Shown here one piece after another: positions 24,310 to 33,401 of a DNA stretch of 64,000 bases (positions within the stretch are counted from its first letter, which is position 1; each line of letters starts with the position of its first letter). Below the pieces are notes generated by a model. That model did no database searches and was not told the origin of the DNA. It saw only the letters and a list, made by a program, of their open reading frames with translations. The DNA comes from Alistipes_A hominis (GTDB lineage Bacteria > Bacteroidota > Bacteroidia > Bacteroidales > Rikenellaceae): contig NZ_JACOOK010000003.1 of NCBI RefSeq assembly GCF_014288115.1, forward strand, positions 372,001 through 436,000, given 5' to 3'. Position numbers and translations under genes: made by a program.

Positions 24310-24386
24310 TGGCTCCTCAACAAGGACTTGAACCTTGGACCCCCTGATTAACAGTCAGGTGCTCTAACCAACTGAGCTATTGAGGA
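24310..24386 (-). tRNA. tRNA-Asn (anticodon GTT), CCA encoded
   Basis: On the - strand the acceptor arms TCCTCAA and TTGAGGA pair, with discriminator G and genome-encoded CCA at 24310-24312. The D-loop (AGCTCAGTTGGTTAGAGC), the anticodon loop CTGTTAA with GTT, and the T-arm GGTTCAAGTCC are all normal. The 3' end faces the mobile-type genes at 18.6-24.2 kb, which suits an integration target, though no integrase gene remains there. Confidence 0.97.
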
Positions 24387-24451
24387 ATATGTTTCCAAAA
24401 GAGAGCGGTTGAAGTTTTTTAATCGAACCCGATGTTTCTCTTTTGCGAGTG

Positions 24452-24481
24452 CAAATATATACCAAATAATTTATTCTGCAA
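24452..24481 (-). promoter_or_regulatory. Promoter of tRNA-Asn
   Basis: On the - strand TTG (24479-24481) and TATATTTG (24452-24459) are 19 bases apart, an exact match to the phylum's -33/-7 consensus, about 65 bases before the tRNA 5' end. Confidence 0.75.
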
Positions 24482-24583
24482 ACAGTTTTGGTAAAAATAT
24501 CTTCGCTTTTTGCTATTACGACCGCGGGCGTGGCGTATCGGGAATATTGGTGTCGGTCGAGGCGGTCTTCCGTTCGAATGAAA

Positions 24584-24628
24584 TGAAAAAATCCGGAACG
24601 TTTCTGATCCTCAGAAAACGTTCCGGAT
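24584..24628 (-). terminator. Terminator of the GH78-like gene
   Basis: ATCCGGAACGTTT at 24591-24603 pairs with AAACGTTCCGGAT at 24616-24628 with CTGA/TCAG inside. On the - strand a T-run follows the stem (24584-24590). Confidence 0.85.
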
Positions 24629-24700
24629 AGGGTCGGGATCGGTTACGGGAACCGGATCCGATCGACGGGCAGCGAATTGTGGAACGCCGTCCGCCGGTCG

Positions 24701-26341
24701 TTATTGCTGGAAAATTTCTTTGTACTTGTTGATAAAATAGACCGGTGTACAGCTCCAGGCATGGCAGTAGCTGTTGATCGGGTAGAAATTATAGGGGGAT
24801 TTAAAGTCGTCCTTCGGATCGTACACTTCCCAGAAAGTGTCGGCTCCCTTGCGGATCATACTGCCCCAGTAATCGACCAGCAGTTCTTTTGCCTGCCGGT
24901 TCATGCCGCAGTGCAACATTGCTTCGATCAGATAGTGGTAGGCGTAGGGAGAGCCCGGATAGCAGCTTGCCGGATCGGCAAATGCGGCTTCGAGCGCCCG
25001 GACGCTCTCTTTTTGGGACAGCGTGCCCGAAAGAATCATCCATACCTGCGATAGGTAGGAAACCTGCCTGTCCGGGCCGGATACGACGACTCCGTTTTTC
25101 GAATCGTAGAAGTTTTTCCGCGAAGCCTTCCGCATGGCTTTGACAACTCCGGGCCATTCGGCCACTTCCTGTTCGCGTCCGAGCATCCGAGCGAGTTCGT
25201 AGCTCCGGTCAATGGCGAAAGTCATCAGCCCCTGCATCGGCGCGTGGCGGTTCAGGTCTTCTTTCCAGTCGAAAACAAGCCACCATTGCGGTTTCTTGTC
25301 CATGTCGTAGATGTCGTCTTTGAGGTAGGTGCGGGCGAATTCGATCTGGCGCACCACCACCGGCCATAGATCTTCGGCGGTTTCGCGGTCGCCGGTGGCC
25401 TTCAGGTATTCGTACAGGGTCACTCCGTAGAGCAGGCTGTAATCCATGCAGTGTTGCCCGGTTTGCGGGTGCGGGTCGGGGTATTCGAACACCGTCGCAT
25501 GCAACCAGCCGTCTTCGTCGGCCAGCGCGGCGAGCAGGTAGAGGCAGCGCCGGGTAAGTTCATGGTTCTTGAACGAGTAGGTATTGGCGAGGGATTCGAG
25601 GTACAGATCGCCGATCCACAGCCGTTGGTCGCGTTTCGGGCCGTCTTCGTAGACGGTCTGCATACACTCTTTCAGCGTGATCAGGCCTGTCCGGTTGATC
25701 TGGGCGATTATGGGATCCGTGGTCGGAGCCAGTTCTTCGGGCGTGCCGCTCGCCGACGTTACGGCGGTAAACTGCATGTCGGTAATGGCGAAATCGAACG
25801 ACGAATGGGCCAGCATCTCGATCTTTACATAACGGAAGGCCATACGGCGGGGCAGCGTGACCGTCGCCGGCGCGCGCATCACGGTGACCACTTCGTCTTG
25901 CAGCCATGCGCGGCTCAGACCGCCCGGATAGGGATCGAATGGGGTATTCAGTTCGGCGGGCACCTCGGCGAACGTCAGGCGGAACCGCAACGGAGCGTCG
26001 GCGTCGGTGTTCAGTTTGCCGATCGTGAACGAGAAGTAGCCGGTAAGATGTTCCCCGAAATCGACGGTCACCTCTTTCAGCGCCTTGAACGATTGGTTGT
26101 ACAGCGTTTCCATGCCGTCGGTCTCGACCATCTTCCAGCCCTGGAAGGCATCCGGATCCTTTTCGCTGCGGACGAGGCATTGCGGTTTTTTGACGGTTTC
26201 GGTTAGTTTCGGCATGTTGTCGGCGGCTTTGCGCAGCCAGTTTTCCCGTTCTGCGGCGAAGGCTACCGGCTGGGCATGCACCGATGCGGCGGTCACCCCG
26301 AGAAGTACTACGGATTGCAACAGGTGTACGATTTTTCTCAT
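24701..26341 (-). CDS. Secreted GH78-like (alpha-L-rhamnosidase family) glycosidase
   Basis: 546 residues with a signal peptide (IVHLLQSVVLLGVTAASVHA). An N-terminal beta-sandwich (~30-190, YFSFTIGKLNTDADAPLRFR, RYVKIEML) precedes an (alpha/alpha)6 barrel. The barrel starts with the family 78 box YEDGPKRDQRLWIGDLYLES, whose Asp/Glu-type acid region resembles the catalytic site of rhamnosidases. NFYPINSYCHAWSCTPVYFI near the end is also typical. It is shorter than classic GH78 enzymes (~900), lacking extra carbohydrate-binding modules. It would trim rhamnose-type sugars in the periplasm. It lies 71 bases after ostA on the same strand with its own terminator, and no SusCD genes are adjacent. 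Exact substrate is unknown. Confidence 0.82.
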   Translation of the reverse strand: MRKIVHLLQSVVLLGVTAASVHAQPVAFAAERENWLRKAADNMPKLTETVKKPQCLVRSEKDPDAFQGWKMVETDGMETLYNQSFKALKEVTVDFGEHLTGYFSFTIGKLNTDADAPLRFRLTFAEVPAELNTPFDPYPGGLSRAWLQDEVVTVMRAPATVTLPRRMAFRYVKIEMLAHSSFDFAITDMQFTAVTSASGTPEELAPTTDPIIAQINRTGLITLKECMQTVYEDGPKRDQRLWIGDLYLESLANTYSFKNHELTRRCLYLLAALADEDGWLHATVFEYPDPHPQTGQHCMDYSLLYGVTLYEYLKATGDRETAEDLWPVVVRQIEFARTYLKDDIYDMDKKPQWWLVFDWKEDLNRHAPMQGLMTFAIDRSYELARMLGREQEVAEWPGVVKAMRKASRKNFYDSKNGVVVSGPDRQVSYLSQVWMILSGTLSQKESVRALEAAFADPASCYPGSPYAYHYLIEAMLHCGMNRQAKELLVDYWGSMIRKGADTFWEVYDPKDDFKSPYNFYPINSYCHAWSCTPVYFINKYKEIFQQ

Positions 26342-26412
26342 CGAGTCAGATTTAGGTTAAAAAATATATGCGGTTAAAATATGAGTCCGTATGTCGTTTC
26401 GTGTCCGAAAGA

Positions 26413-28815
26413 TCAATTCCCCAGCGAGCGGACGAATTCCAGAGCCTCCTGGCTCAGGTAACGGTCCGTCCGGTCAATCCAACCCGATTTCGGAAGTTCC
26501 GTACGCTGTTTGTCGATGCGTCCCGTGATCGGATAGGTCGGTTTGCTCAACGTTTCGTAACGGGCGCGCTGCGACGGACGGATCGTTCGGGTGAAGACCT
26601 GCTCTTTGGTCGGCTTGCGCTCGATTTCCCATTTGAATCCTTTCATCAACTGCGACTGCGTTTCCGGAATTTTATCCATCGGGTAGATCGAATAGGACGG
26701 GTTGCCTCGGTAGACGATCTCGCTGACCTGCCGCTCGGTGAATCGGAACGTGATGTCGGCGCATTCCGCGACCAAGAATCCGCTGATGTACCGGTCGGTA
26801 CTGTCTCCGTCCTCCATGTAGTAGTAGGTTTGGCCGTTTCCGTTCACATCGGTTTTGAAGATCTCCCCATTGTTGAAATAGGTTTCGATCACTTTGCCTT
26901 TCACCTGGTTGAAATGCGTCGAATCGACCCTCGAGCACATCAGCGGTTCCCCTTTGAACACCGCTTTTTCGATGGTTTGGTTTTTCGTGAAGATATCGAC
27001 CGTCTGGGCCGTGATTTGGTTTTCCCCGTTCCACAGCACCGGATTGGTGTACATGTGGATCGTCGAGTCGATCGAGAACCCCACGATCGAGTCGCACACG
27101 GCCTGGAAATCCGAGCGGTAGATGCGCACGTTGTAATATCCGCGGACGATCCTTACCAGCGAATCCGCCGGATCGACGATTGCCGCCGAATCGGCGGCCG
27201 CTTTTACCGTCGCCGAGTCCGCGGCAGGGGCGGGGGACGGCGTTTTCTGCACGGTCGAATCCGGGGAGGCCGCCAGCGTGTCCGCTGCGAAAACCTGTTG
27301 CAGCGAATCCAGTTTCAGCAGGGCCAGCGTATCTTCCGAGGTGGCTTTGCCTTTGAGGAACCGACGGGCCAGCTCTTTGCGCTGCCGCGCCCATTCCTGT
27401 TCCTGCTGGGCCCGGGCGATCGCCGCTGCTTTTTCTCGCGAGGCTTTGATCTTCGCTTTGATTTTTGCGGTGCGTGCTTCTTCCTTTTCCTTTCGGAGTC
27501 TCTCTTTTTCGAGCTTTTTGGGGTCTACCGGCCGTTTTTTCGCCTTTCGGACGGAATCGCTCGTCGATACGGAGTCCGGTACGGGGGGCTCCGATTGCGC
27601 CAGGGAGTCGGCCGTTTCGCCCGGGATGTTCCGTTGCGCGGAGTCGGCCGGGGTTTCCGTGTCGTTTCCGGCCGGAACCGGGGGCGGAGCGGGGGCAGAC
27701 GCAGGAGGCGGAGCTTGCCCGTCCGGAAGCGTCGGAATCGGCGGACGTCCCGGCCCGTTCGTCGCGGGACGGACCGCCGCGCTGTCTGCGGCGGGGGACG
27801 GCGCGGGAGTTTCCGCTGCCAGCGAATCCGCTGTTTTCTGCGTCGGAACAGAGTCGTTGCGGAAACGGTTCAGCGTATAGATGAAGATGCTGTCCGAGCG
27901 CATGAAAACGGTATCGGGTTGTTCACCCTCCTCGTAGCTAAGCACCGATGGGTCGCGGGTCAGCAGGGCTTGTTTTTTATCGCCCCAGTATTGGCCGTAA
28001 TCGCCGAAAGCCATGGCTTTTTGTTCCTGGTCGGCGATCTGGATGTTGTTTCGCAATACCGCGTCCTGTCCGGTTTGCCGGTACACGATTGTGTCGGCCC
28101 ACAGTTCCTGGGTTTTGGTCATGATATAGGAGCTGTCGGTGAACGTATAAAGGTCTTCCTTGGCATTGTAGCTGCCCCGGCGGGCCGTGAGAAATTCGTC
28201 CTGGTCGTTCCAGATGTAGGACGGCGTATCGAAAGTCGCGATTTCGGTGTCCATGTTATACGTTACCGAATCGGAGCTGATCGTATATTGCGGGTTTTGC
28301 ATTTCGACGTTCCGTACGCCGATCAGCTCGCGGTTGTCGGCGTAGTAATACCCTTCGTCGGACTCCATTAGGTTGTCTTTCTGCGACATGGTTCCCCCGC
28401 CGTAATAGCGTCCGATGTTGGTCAGCGTGTTGAACGTAAAATTATAGGTGTACAGCGTAGCGTCCTTGTCCACCATTTTGATCAGCGGGGAATAGATGCG
28501 CGCTTCGTTCAGCAGCCCGTTGTAGTCGGCCTTGTCGCCGTAGATGAACGTGCTGTCCTTGTTGACGACCACGTTGCGGTAACAGTCCATCATGCGGTCG
28601 CTGTACCGGATTGCGCTGTCGCAGGTAATGACGGCCCCGTTGTGGAAAAAGACGACGTGCCCGACCAGGCACAGCGCCGTGGAGTCGGCTATCTTGATGC
28701 TGGACATCACGTCGGCCCGGAAGTCCACGGTCGTGACTTCCTGCCCCCGTACGCCTGCTATGCAGGCCAGCAGCAGCACCGCGAACACGGCGGCTATGCG
28801 ACTTCTTCGGATCAC
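26413..28815 (-). CDS. OstA-like (LptA/LptD-type) envelope protein
   Basis: 800 residues with a signal peptide (IAAVFAVLLLACIAGVRG). OstA-type beta-jellyroll repeats occupy ~25-290 (ALCLVGHVVFFHNGAVITCD, YSDRMMDCYRNVVVNKDSTF, SDSVTYNMDTEIATFDTPSY), with a further OstA-like segment at ~580-740. Between them lies a low-complexity insert: Pro/Ala/Ser-rich at ~315-415, then a Lys/Glu/Ala coiled coil at ~420-500. OstA-like proteins of Bacteroidota are related to the LPS-transport bridge LptA and may carry LPS to the outer membrane. It is the last gene of the chain PPIase lipoprotein-surA-ostA, 10 bases after surA. Confidence 0.85.
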   Translation of the reverse strand: MIRRSRIAAVFAVLLLACIAGVRGQEVTTVDFRADVMSSIKIADSTALCLVGHVVFFHNGAVITCDSAIRYSDRMMDCYRNVVVNKDSTFIYGDKADYNGLLNEARIYSPLIKMVDKDATLYTYNFTFNTLTNIGRYYGGGTMSQKDNLMESDEGYYYADNRELIGVRNVEMQNPQYTISSDSVTYNMDTEIATFDTPSYIWNDQDEFLTARRGSYNAKEDLYTFTDSSYIMTKTQELWADTIVYRQTGQDAVLRNNIQIADQEQKAMAFGDYGQYWGDKKQALLTRDPSVLSYEEGEQPDTVFMRSDSIFIYTLNRFRNDSVPTQKTADSLAAETPAPSPAADSAAVRPATNGPGRPPIPTLPDGQAPPPASAPAPPPVPAGNDTETPADSAQRNIPGETADSLAQSEPPVPDSVSTSDSVRKAKKRPVDPKKLEKERLRKEKEEARTAKIKAKIKASREKAAAIARAQQEQEWARQRKELARRFLKGKATSEDTLALLKLDSLQQVFAADTLAASPDSTVQKTPSPAPAADSATVKAAADSAAIVDPADSLVRIVRGYYNVRIYRSDFQAVCDSIVGFSIDSTIHMYTNPVLWNGENQITAQTVDIFTKNQTIEKAVFKGEPLMCSRVDSTHFNQVKGKVIETYFNNGEIFKTDVNGNGQTYYYMEDGDSTDRYISGFLVAECADITFRFTERQVSEIVYRGNPSYSIYPMDKIPETQSQLMKGFKWEIERKPTKEQVFTRTIRPSQRARYETLSKPTYPITGRIDKQRTELPKSGWIDRTDRYLSQEALEFVRSLGN

Positions 28816-28825
28816 CGGCAGCGAA

Positions 28826-30235
28826 TTATTTAAGGAGTTCTTTGTGCTGGAAATCGCAGTCGTGGAATTCCTTGTCGATCCGGATGTACATTCCCTCGAT
28901 CTTGCTTGCGAGCCACTTGTCGAAAACTTCCTGCTGTTTCTGGGCGAGGGTCAGTTTCTCGATCTGCTTGTAGTCTTCGTTCAGGTTGGCCGAATGGGTC
29001 GGGATGACCTCCTTGAGCATGACCAGCTTGCACAGCAGGCTTCCGTGCGTGTCGACGGCGGCGAAAGGTTTCGACACCTCGCCGGGGGTCAGCGTTTGCA
29101 GTGCTTCCAGGTCTTCCCGGTTCAGGTTTTCCTTGTAGAACTTCGTCGAAGCTTCCGACGGGTCGACCATTCCCCGGTAGTAGAATTCGAGTTGTTCCAG
29201 ATTGGATACGATCCCGCCGTTTTTAGCGGAAAAGCGGTCTTCCGAATATTTTTCCACGGCTTTTTCGAACGTCAGGTTGCCGGCCTTGATCTCCCTGCTG
29301 ACGCTGTCCAACAGGTCGTAAGGTTCTTCCATATCTTTCTGGGTGTACTGCGGCTTGATCAGGATGTGGCGGACGTGGTACTGGCTACCCGTTTTGTCGA
29401 TCATCTGGATCAGGTGGAATCCGTATTCGGTCTCCACGACTCCCGATACTTGTCCCGGTTTGAGCTGCGACATCGCCTTGGCGAACGGCTCCACCATCAT
29501 GTCTTTGGTAACCGTACCTACGTCGCCCCCCCGAGACGCCGATCCCGGGTCTTCGGAGTAGATACGCGCCAGCATGTCGAACTTGTCCCCTTTCAGGATC
29601 CGCTCGCGCAGTTCGAGCAGGCGTTCCTGCGCCCGCATCTTGGCATTTTCCGCCGCGGAAGGATAACGGACGATCTGCGCGTATACGTATTGTTCCGGGA
29701 TGACCGGAATACTGTCCTTGGACTGTCGTTTGAAATATTTTTCGACTTCACCCGGAGTGACGGTGACTTTGTTCTTCACCGTATTCTCCATTTCGTAGGC
29801 GTAGCTGTCTTCCTGGGCGCTTCTCTTCATATCCGCCCGTATGTCGAATATCGGCTTGTGGTAGTACATTTCGAGCGCGGCCAGCGATCCGAACTTTTCG
29901 GTTTCGTCGTTCAGGCGATCCTGCACCTTCTGGTCGATGATGCGTTCGTTATAGATCTTGATCGAGTCGATCTGGGACTGGTTGTAGAGCACTTTCTGGA
30001 CGATCAAGTGTTCGAGCGCCTCGCAACGCGGATCCCGTCCGGAAGTATAACCCGTCTCTTTCTGCTGATCGATCAGCGATTGGGTCAGCCTTTCCAGGTC
30101 GGAATAGAGCACCATCGAATTCCCGACCACGGCGATCACCTTGTCCGCCGTAAACTGCTGCTGCGCCGCAGCCCGGTTACACAAAGCGCAGGCGAGCAAT
30201 CCGCCCAGAACGATCTTCAATTGATATCCACGCAT
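28826..30235 (-). CDS. surA: SurA-type periplasmic peptidyl-prolyl isomerase/chaperone
   Basis: 469 residues with a signal peptide (QLKIVLGGLLACALCNRAAA, then QQQ). The N-terminal SurA chaperone helices (VIAVVGNSMVLYSDLERLTQ ... CEALEHLIVQKVLYNQSQID) lead to two parvulin domains: about 185-280 (YVYAQIVRYPSAAENAKMRA, GDVGTVTKDM, VETEYGFHLIQMID) and about 285-390 (YHVRHILIKPQYTQKDMEEP, KNGGIVSN). A C-terminal helix closes the chaperone lobe. It helps outer-membrane beta-barrels fold, which suits its place before ostA. It begins 6 bases after the stop of the second PPIase gene, in one operon. Confidence 0.92.
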   Translation of the reverse strand: MRGYQLKIVLGGLLACALCNRAAAQQQFTADKVIAVVGNSMVLYSDLERLTQSLIDQQKETGYTSGRDPRCEALEHLIVQKVLYNQSQIDSIKIYNERIIDQKVQDRLNDETEKFGSLAALEMYYHKPIFDIRADMKRSAQEDSYAYEMENTVKNKVTVTPGEVEKYFKRQSKDSIPVIPEQYVYAQIVRYPSAAENAKMRAQERLLELRERILKGDKFDMLARIYSEDPGSASRGGDVGTVTKDMMVEPFAKAMSQLKPGQVSGVVETEYGFHLIQMIDKTGSQYHVRHILIKPQYTQKDMEEPYDLLDSVSREIKAGNLTFEKAVEKYSEDRFSAKNGGIVSNLEQLEFYYRGMVDPSEASTKFYKENLNREDLEALQTLTPGEVSKPFAAVDTHGSLLCKLVMLKEVIPTHSANLNEDYKQIEKLTLAQKQQEVFDKWLASKIEGMYIRIDKEFHDCDFQHKELLK

Positions 30236-30241
30236 CGTATT

Positions 30242-31108
30242 TTAATTTACATTTACTACTATTTCCTTGTTGTCCAGCGCCCCGCGGTACAGGCTGTCCT
30301 CGTGGGCGCGGATGATTTCCTCTTTTCGTTTGTTGAAAATGACCCGTTTGATGACCTCCCGCACGCTTTCCTGCGGCGCATACTCCCCGGCCCTGCAAAC
30401 GGACAGCACCCGGACGTAAAATATGAAGTCGTTCGCTTCGAACTCATTGACTTTCGCCGTGTTGAGTAGGTAGTCGTAATCCTGAGTCTTGTCGACCGGC
30501 AGCAACGACCGCAGCACCGCGAAGTCCGTCCATTGGTTCAGTTCGGTCAGTTCGAAATTGTTTTTGACGCACAGGTCGAGCAGATCCTGATAGCCATCCT
30601 CGCGCGGGGTGAGCATCAGCTCTTCGATCGTCTTTTTCTTGTCGTAACTGCGCGGAATACGTACGATCCGGGCCTTCACTAGGGTCTTGTCTAGGATGAA
30701 ATCGGCCTTGTTCTGGTTGTAATAGTCCGCAATCTGCGTATCGGTGAAAAGCGTGTCGATGTTCTTGTCCACGTAGAACTGGTCGACCTTGTGGGTCAGC
30801 AGCGAATTGCGGTACTCCTGCACCATCTGGTCGATGTCTTTCTGACTCTCTTCGAGCATCCGCTCGGCTTCTTTGATTTTCAGTTGTTTTTTGACCCATT
30901 GGTCTACGTAGGAACGCAGTATTTTCAGGCTGTCCTCGGAGGTCATATTCGGCGTGAAGATCGGGCTCACGTCGTGCAGGTACAGTTTTTTGTTCTCCAC
31001 TTCGGCCAGAATGGTGTTGTGCTCCGCAAACGGATTCGGAAAACGCTTGCAGGAGTAGGCCGTCAGCAAGACCGCTACCAATAATATTTTCGGGACAAAT
31101 TTCATCAT
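30242..31108 (-). CDS. SurA/PpiC-like chaperone lipoprotein
   Basis: 288 residues from the ATG at 31108 (31105 also possible). This start is chosen because a lipoprotein signal follows (FVPKILLVAVLLTAYSC) and because a -7 box at 31124-31131 would place the transcript start just upstream; the longer frame from 31150 would begin before the promoter. The body is helical, SurA-like: ILAEVENKKLYLHDVSPIF, then SYVDQWVKKQLKIKEAERML and a foldase-type remainder without clear parvulin active-site residues. It is probably a membrane-anchored chaperone acting with the SurA and OstA-like proteins downstream. Confidence 0.8.
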   Translation of the reverse strand: MMKFVPKILLVAVLLTAYSCKRFPNPFAEHNTILAEVENKKLYLHDVSPIFTPNMTSEDSLKILRSYVDQWVKKQLKIKEAERMLEESQKDIDQMVQEYRNSLLTHKVDQFYVDKNIDTLFTDTQIADYYNQNKADFILDKTLVKARIVRIPRSYDKKKTIEELMLTPREDGYQDLLDLCVKNNFELTELNQWTDFAVLRSLLPVDKTQDYDYLLNTAKVNEFEANDFIFYVRVLSVCRAGEYAPQESVREVIKRVIFNKRKEEIIRAHEDSLYRGALDNKEIVVNVN

Positions 31109-31123
31109 TCGTTTGCTGCGATA

Positions 31124-31131
31124 CAAAGATA
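31124..31131 (-). promoter_or_regulatory. -7 promoter box of the chaperone-surA-ostA operon
   Basis: TATCTTTG on the - strand is an exact TAnnTTTG match, 16 bases before the ATG at 31108. A TTG lies about 16 bases further upstream, closer than ideal. Confidence 0.6.
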
Positions 31132-31153
31132 TACGATTCCGGGTAAACAACGG

Positions 31154-32041
31154 TTATTGCGGACTTATATTGTCATTTTTCCCGAAAACTTTCCCGTTTT
31201 CGGACGCTTCCGCCGCCGGAACCTCCACGTTGCGATTCCGCCGGAGCGTGCGTACGATGCCGGCGACGGCCAGCAGCAGGACGACGCAGGCCGCGGCGTA
31301 CAGCACATGGTAACTCCGTTCGCTCCCGAACATCTCCTTCGTGAAGACGATCTTTTCGCCGCTGAGCATCCAGACGAAATAGGAGACGGCGTTGTTCAGC
31401 GCATGGATCAGTATACAGGGGATCAGCGATTGGGTCTTGTAGTAGATGAATCCGATCATCGCGCCTACGAAAAAGGCGTTCAGGGCCTGCTGCGGGATGC
31501 CGTGCACGATGCCGAATATGGCCGACGCGATCAGGATGCCGCGCCAGGGGCCGTATTTGCGGGTCAACGACTCCTGGAGGATGCCCCGGAACAGGATCTC
31601 CTCGAGGATCGGCGCGACGACGACGGTCGTAAGCATCATCCATCCGCCCAGTTTCATCTGGTCGCCGAGCCATTCGAGCCACCGGCTTGGGAAGAGCTCC
31701 AGCAACGGTTCGATGACCAGCGTCGTGGCGAGGACGGTAATCACTCCCCATAGCACCAGCGCCGGGTCCGTTTTCCGGAATCCGAACCGGAGCAGTTTTA
31801 CGTCCGGCCCTACGCGCAGCCGCTTGGCGAACAGCGCATAGCAGATCGTGCTGAGGAATGTCAGCGCGTAGACGAGCGCTACGACCGGCCCCTGCGACGC
31901 GATTCCGAACCGGAGCAGCAACCCGCCTCCCAGGTTGAACGCCAGCATCGCTACGAGGTAGATGCCCAGAATGGCGAGCAGGTCGCTCCAGGTCGGGTAA
32001 GCCCCTTTCTGCGGATTGGTCTTCATAGGTCGTTCTGTCAT
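31154..32041 (-). CDS. CPBP-family intramembrane metalloprotease
   Basis: 295 residues with about eight membrane segments. The CAAX-protease/ABI signature is complete: VVAPILEEILFRGILQESLT (Glu-Glu and Arg) and two further zinc-binding motifs, AIFGIVHGIPQQ and IPCILIHALNNAVSY with their His residues. Family members cleave substrates in the membrane or process secreted peptides. The start lies 12 bases after argF, so the two share the argF promoter. The very C-terminus is basic and cytosolic. No substrate can be named. Confidence 0.88.
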   Translation of the reverse strand: MTERPMKTNPQKGAYPTWSDLLAILGIYLVAMLAFNLGGGLLLRFGIASQGPVVALVYALTFLSTICYALFAKRLRVGPDVKLLRFGFRKTDPALVLWGVITVLATTLVIEPLLELFPSRWLEWLGDQMKLGGWMMLTTVVVAPILEEILFRGILQESLTRKYGPWRGILIASAIFGIVHGIPQQALNAFFVGAMIGFIYYKTQSLIPCILIHALNNAVSYFVWMLSGEKIVFTKEMFGSERSYHVLYAAACVVLLLAVAGIVRTLRRNRNVEVPAAEASENGKVFGKNDNISPQ

Positions 32042-32053
32042 CCGGCCGACCGG

Positions 32054-33058
32054 TTAATAAACCTGGTCGCCCAGCGTGGCTACCATGACCGCTTTGATCG
32101 TGTGCAGGCGGTTTTCGGCCTGGTCGAACACGACCGATGCGTCGGACTCGAACACCTCTTCGGTCACTTCCATTTCCGAGATGCCGAATTTGCCGAAAAT
32201 ATCCTTGCCGACCGTGGTTTCCATGTTGTGGAACGCGGGCAGGCAGTGCAGGAACTTCGCTTCCGGATTCTGCGTGGCGTCCATCACGGCGCGGTTGACT
32301 TGGTACGGGCTCAGCAATTCGATGCGGTCGCGCCAGATGTCGTCCGGTTCGCCCATCGACACCCATACGTCCGTGTAGACAAAGTCGCAGTCGCGTACGC
32401 CGTCGATGCGGTCCGTCACGGTAATCCGGGCGCCCGAGGCTTGCGCCAGTTCGCGGCAGGTTTTCACCAGCGCCGGGTCCGGGGCGCACTGCGCCGGGGA
32501 GATGGCTCTGAAATCCATACCCATTTTCGCCGACGCGATCATCAGCGAATTGGCCACGTTGTTGTGCGCGTCGCCCAGAAAGCACAGTTTCATTTCGGAC
32601 AGCGGCTTCTGCGAATGTTCGCGCATCGTCAGCATGTCGGCCAACGCCTGCGTCGGGTGAAATTCATTGGTCAGGCCGTTCCATACCGGAACGCCCGAGT
32701 ATTCGGACAGCGTGTGCACGATGTGCTGCCCGTATCCGCGGTATTCGATTCCGTCGTAGATGCGCCCCAGCACGCGGGCCGTGTCTTTCAGCGACTCTTT
32801 TTTACCCATCTGCGAACCGGTGGGGCCCAGATAGGTGACCCGTGCGCCCTGATCGTAGGCCGCCACTTCGAACGAACAGCGCGTCCGCGTAGAGTCTTTC
32901 TCGAACAGCAGCACGATATTTTTGCCCTGGAGCGTTTTTTTCTCTTTCCCGATGTACTTGTCCGCTTTCAGCCGTGCGGCCAGATCCAGCAGATAACCGA
33001 TCTCCCCCGGCGTGAAGTCGAGGAGCGTCAACAAACTTCTTTTACTTAAGTCAACCAT
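32054..33058 (-). CDS. argF: Ornithine carbamoyltransferase
   Basis: 334 residues from the ATG at 33058 (33064 also possible; an upstream extension to 33112 is less likely because it is Pro/Glu-rich and lies outside the family). The carbamoyl-phosphate site FEKDSTRTRCSFE, the loop YRGYGQHIVHTLSEYSGVPV with FHPTQALADMLTM, the FLGDAHNNVANSL strand, YTDVWVSMGE (ornithine side) and FLHCLPAFH are all present. The ornithine-type (DVWVSMGE) and HCLPAFH wording identify OTC rather than the acetylornithine enzyme of some Bacteroidota. It makes citrulline from ornithine and carbamoyl phosphate for arginine synthesis. It is transcribed divergently from parA. Confidence 0.92.
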   Translation of the reverse strand: MVDLSKRSLLTLLDFTPGEIGYLLDLAARLKADKYIGKEKKTLQGKNIVLLFEKDSTRTRCSFEVAAYDQGARVTYLGPTGSQMGKKESLKDTARVLGRIYDGIEYRGYGQHIVHTLSEYSGVPVWNGLTNEFHPTQALADMLTMREHSQKPLSEMKLCFLGDAHNNVANSLMIASAKMGMDFRAISPAQCAPDPALVKTCRELAQASGARITVTDRIDGVRDCDFVYTDVWVSMGEPDDIWRDRIELLSPYQVNRAVMDATQNPEAKFLHCLPAFHNMETTVGKDIFGKFGISEMEVTEEVFESDASVVFDQAENRLHTIKAVMVATLGDQVY

Positions 33059-33149
33059 AACCATTCCGTGAGTTTTTCGATGCTCCGGCTCCGGTTCCGG
33101 GCCTGCGGGCATCCGCCGTCCGTGTCCGGGCGGCCGTTCAAATCAGCTT

Positions 33150-33157
33150 CAAAGATA
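33150..33157 (-). promoter_or_regulatory. -7 promoter box upstream of argF
   Basis: TATCTTTG on the - strand, an exact TAnnTTTG match about 90 bases upstream of argF. The -33 side is AT-rich without an exact TTG. Confidence 0.5.
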
Positions 33158-33311
33158 AAACATAAATTTATAAATCCCTATTCCCCGCGCCGTTTCCTGT
33201 TGTCCGACCCGTCGTACCGCAGGATATGCCGGCGCCGCGACCGTCGTCGGCCGGCAGTCCGAAAAGTTCGCCGGTCGGGCGGATGTTGCCTCGATTTTGA
33301 TAAATTTTGCC

Positions 33312-33318
33312 TATCTTG
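33312..33318 (+). promoter_or_regulatory. Possible -7 box upstream of parA
   Basis: TATCTTG about 84 bases before the parA ATG resembles TAnnTTTG with one change; TTG triplets lie upstream at non-ideal spacing. The argF-parA gap holds divergent promoters and no gene. Confidence 0.35.
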
Positions 33319-33401
33319 CACCGGATTTGGGGCCGGATGCGGCTCCGGACGCACGGCAAGGCGTCCGTTGCGGATGTACAATTATTAAAACCAAAAGAAA
33401 T

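Noticed and set aside
24409..24630. Small + strand ORF near tRNA-Asn
   Set aside because: It crosses the tRNA promoter and a clear terminator stem and has no recognisable content.
27400..27790. Possible tandem repeat or CRISPR-like element in ostA
   Set aside because: The repetition comes from low-complexity Pro/Ala and Lys/Glu coding; no spaced identical repeats. No CRISPR array or cas gene was seen anywhere in the window.
26368..28371. A 667-codon + strand open frame opposite ostA
   Set aside because: It is the reverse-frame shadow of the GC-rich ostA gene; composition is Arg/Gly/Phe-rich without domain or signal, while the opposite frame has clear OstA repeats.
28592..30469. A 625-codon + strand open frame opposite surA
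   Set aside because: Shadow of surA and the preceding chaperone gene; no recognisable domain, and it runs across gene borders of the real operon.
31173..32585. A 470-codon - strand frame overlapping argF and the CPBP gene
   Set aside because: Arg/Gly/Pro-rich out-of-frame reading of two well supported genes.
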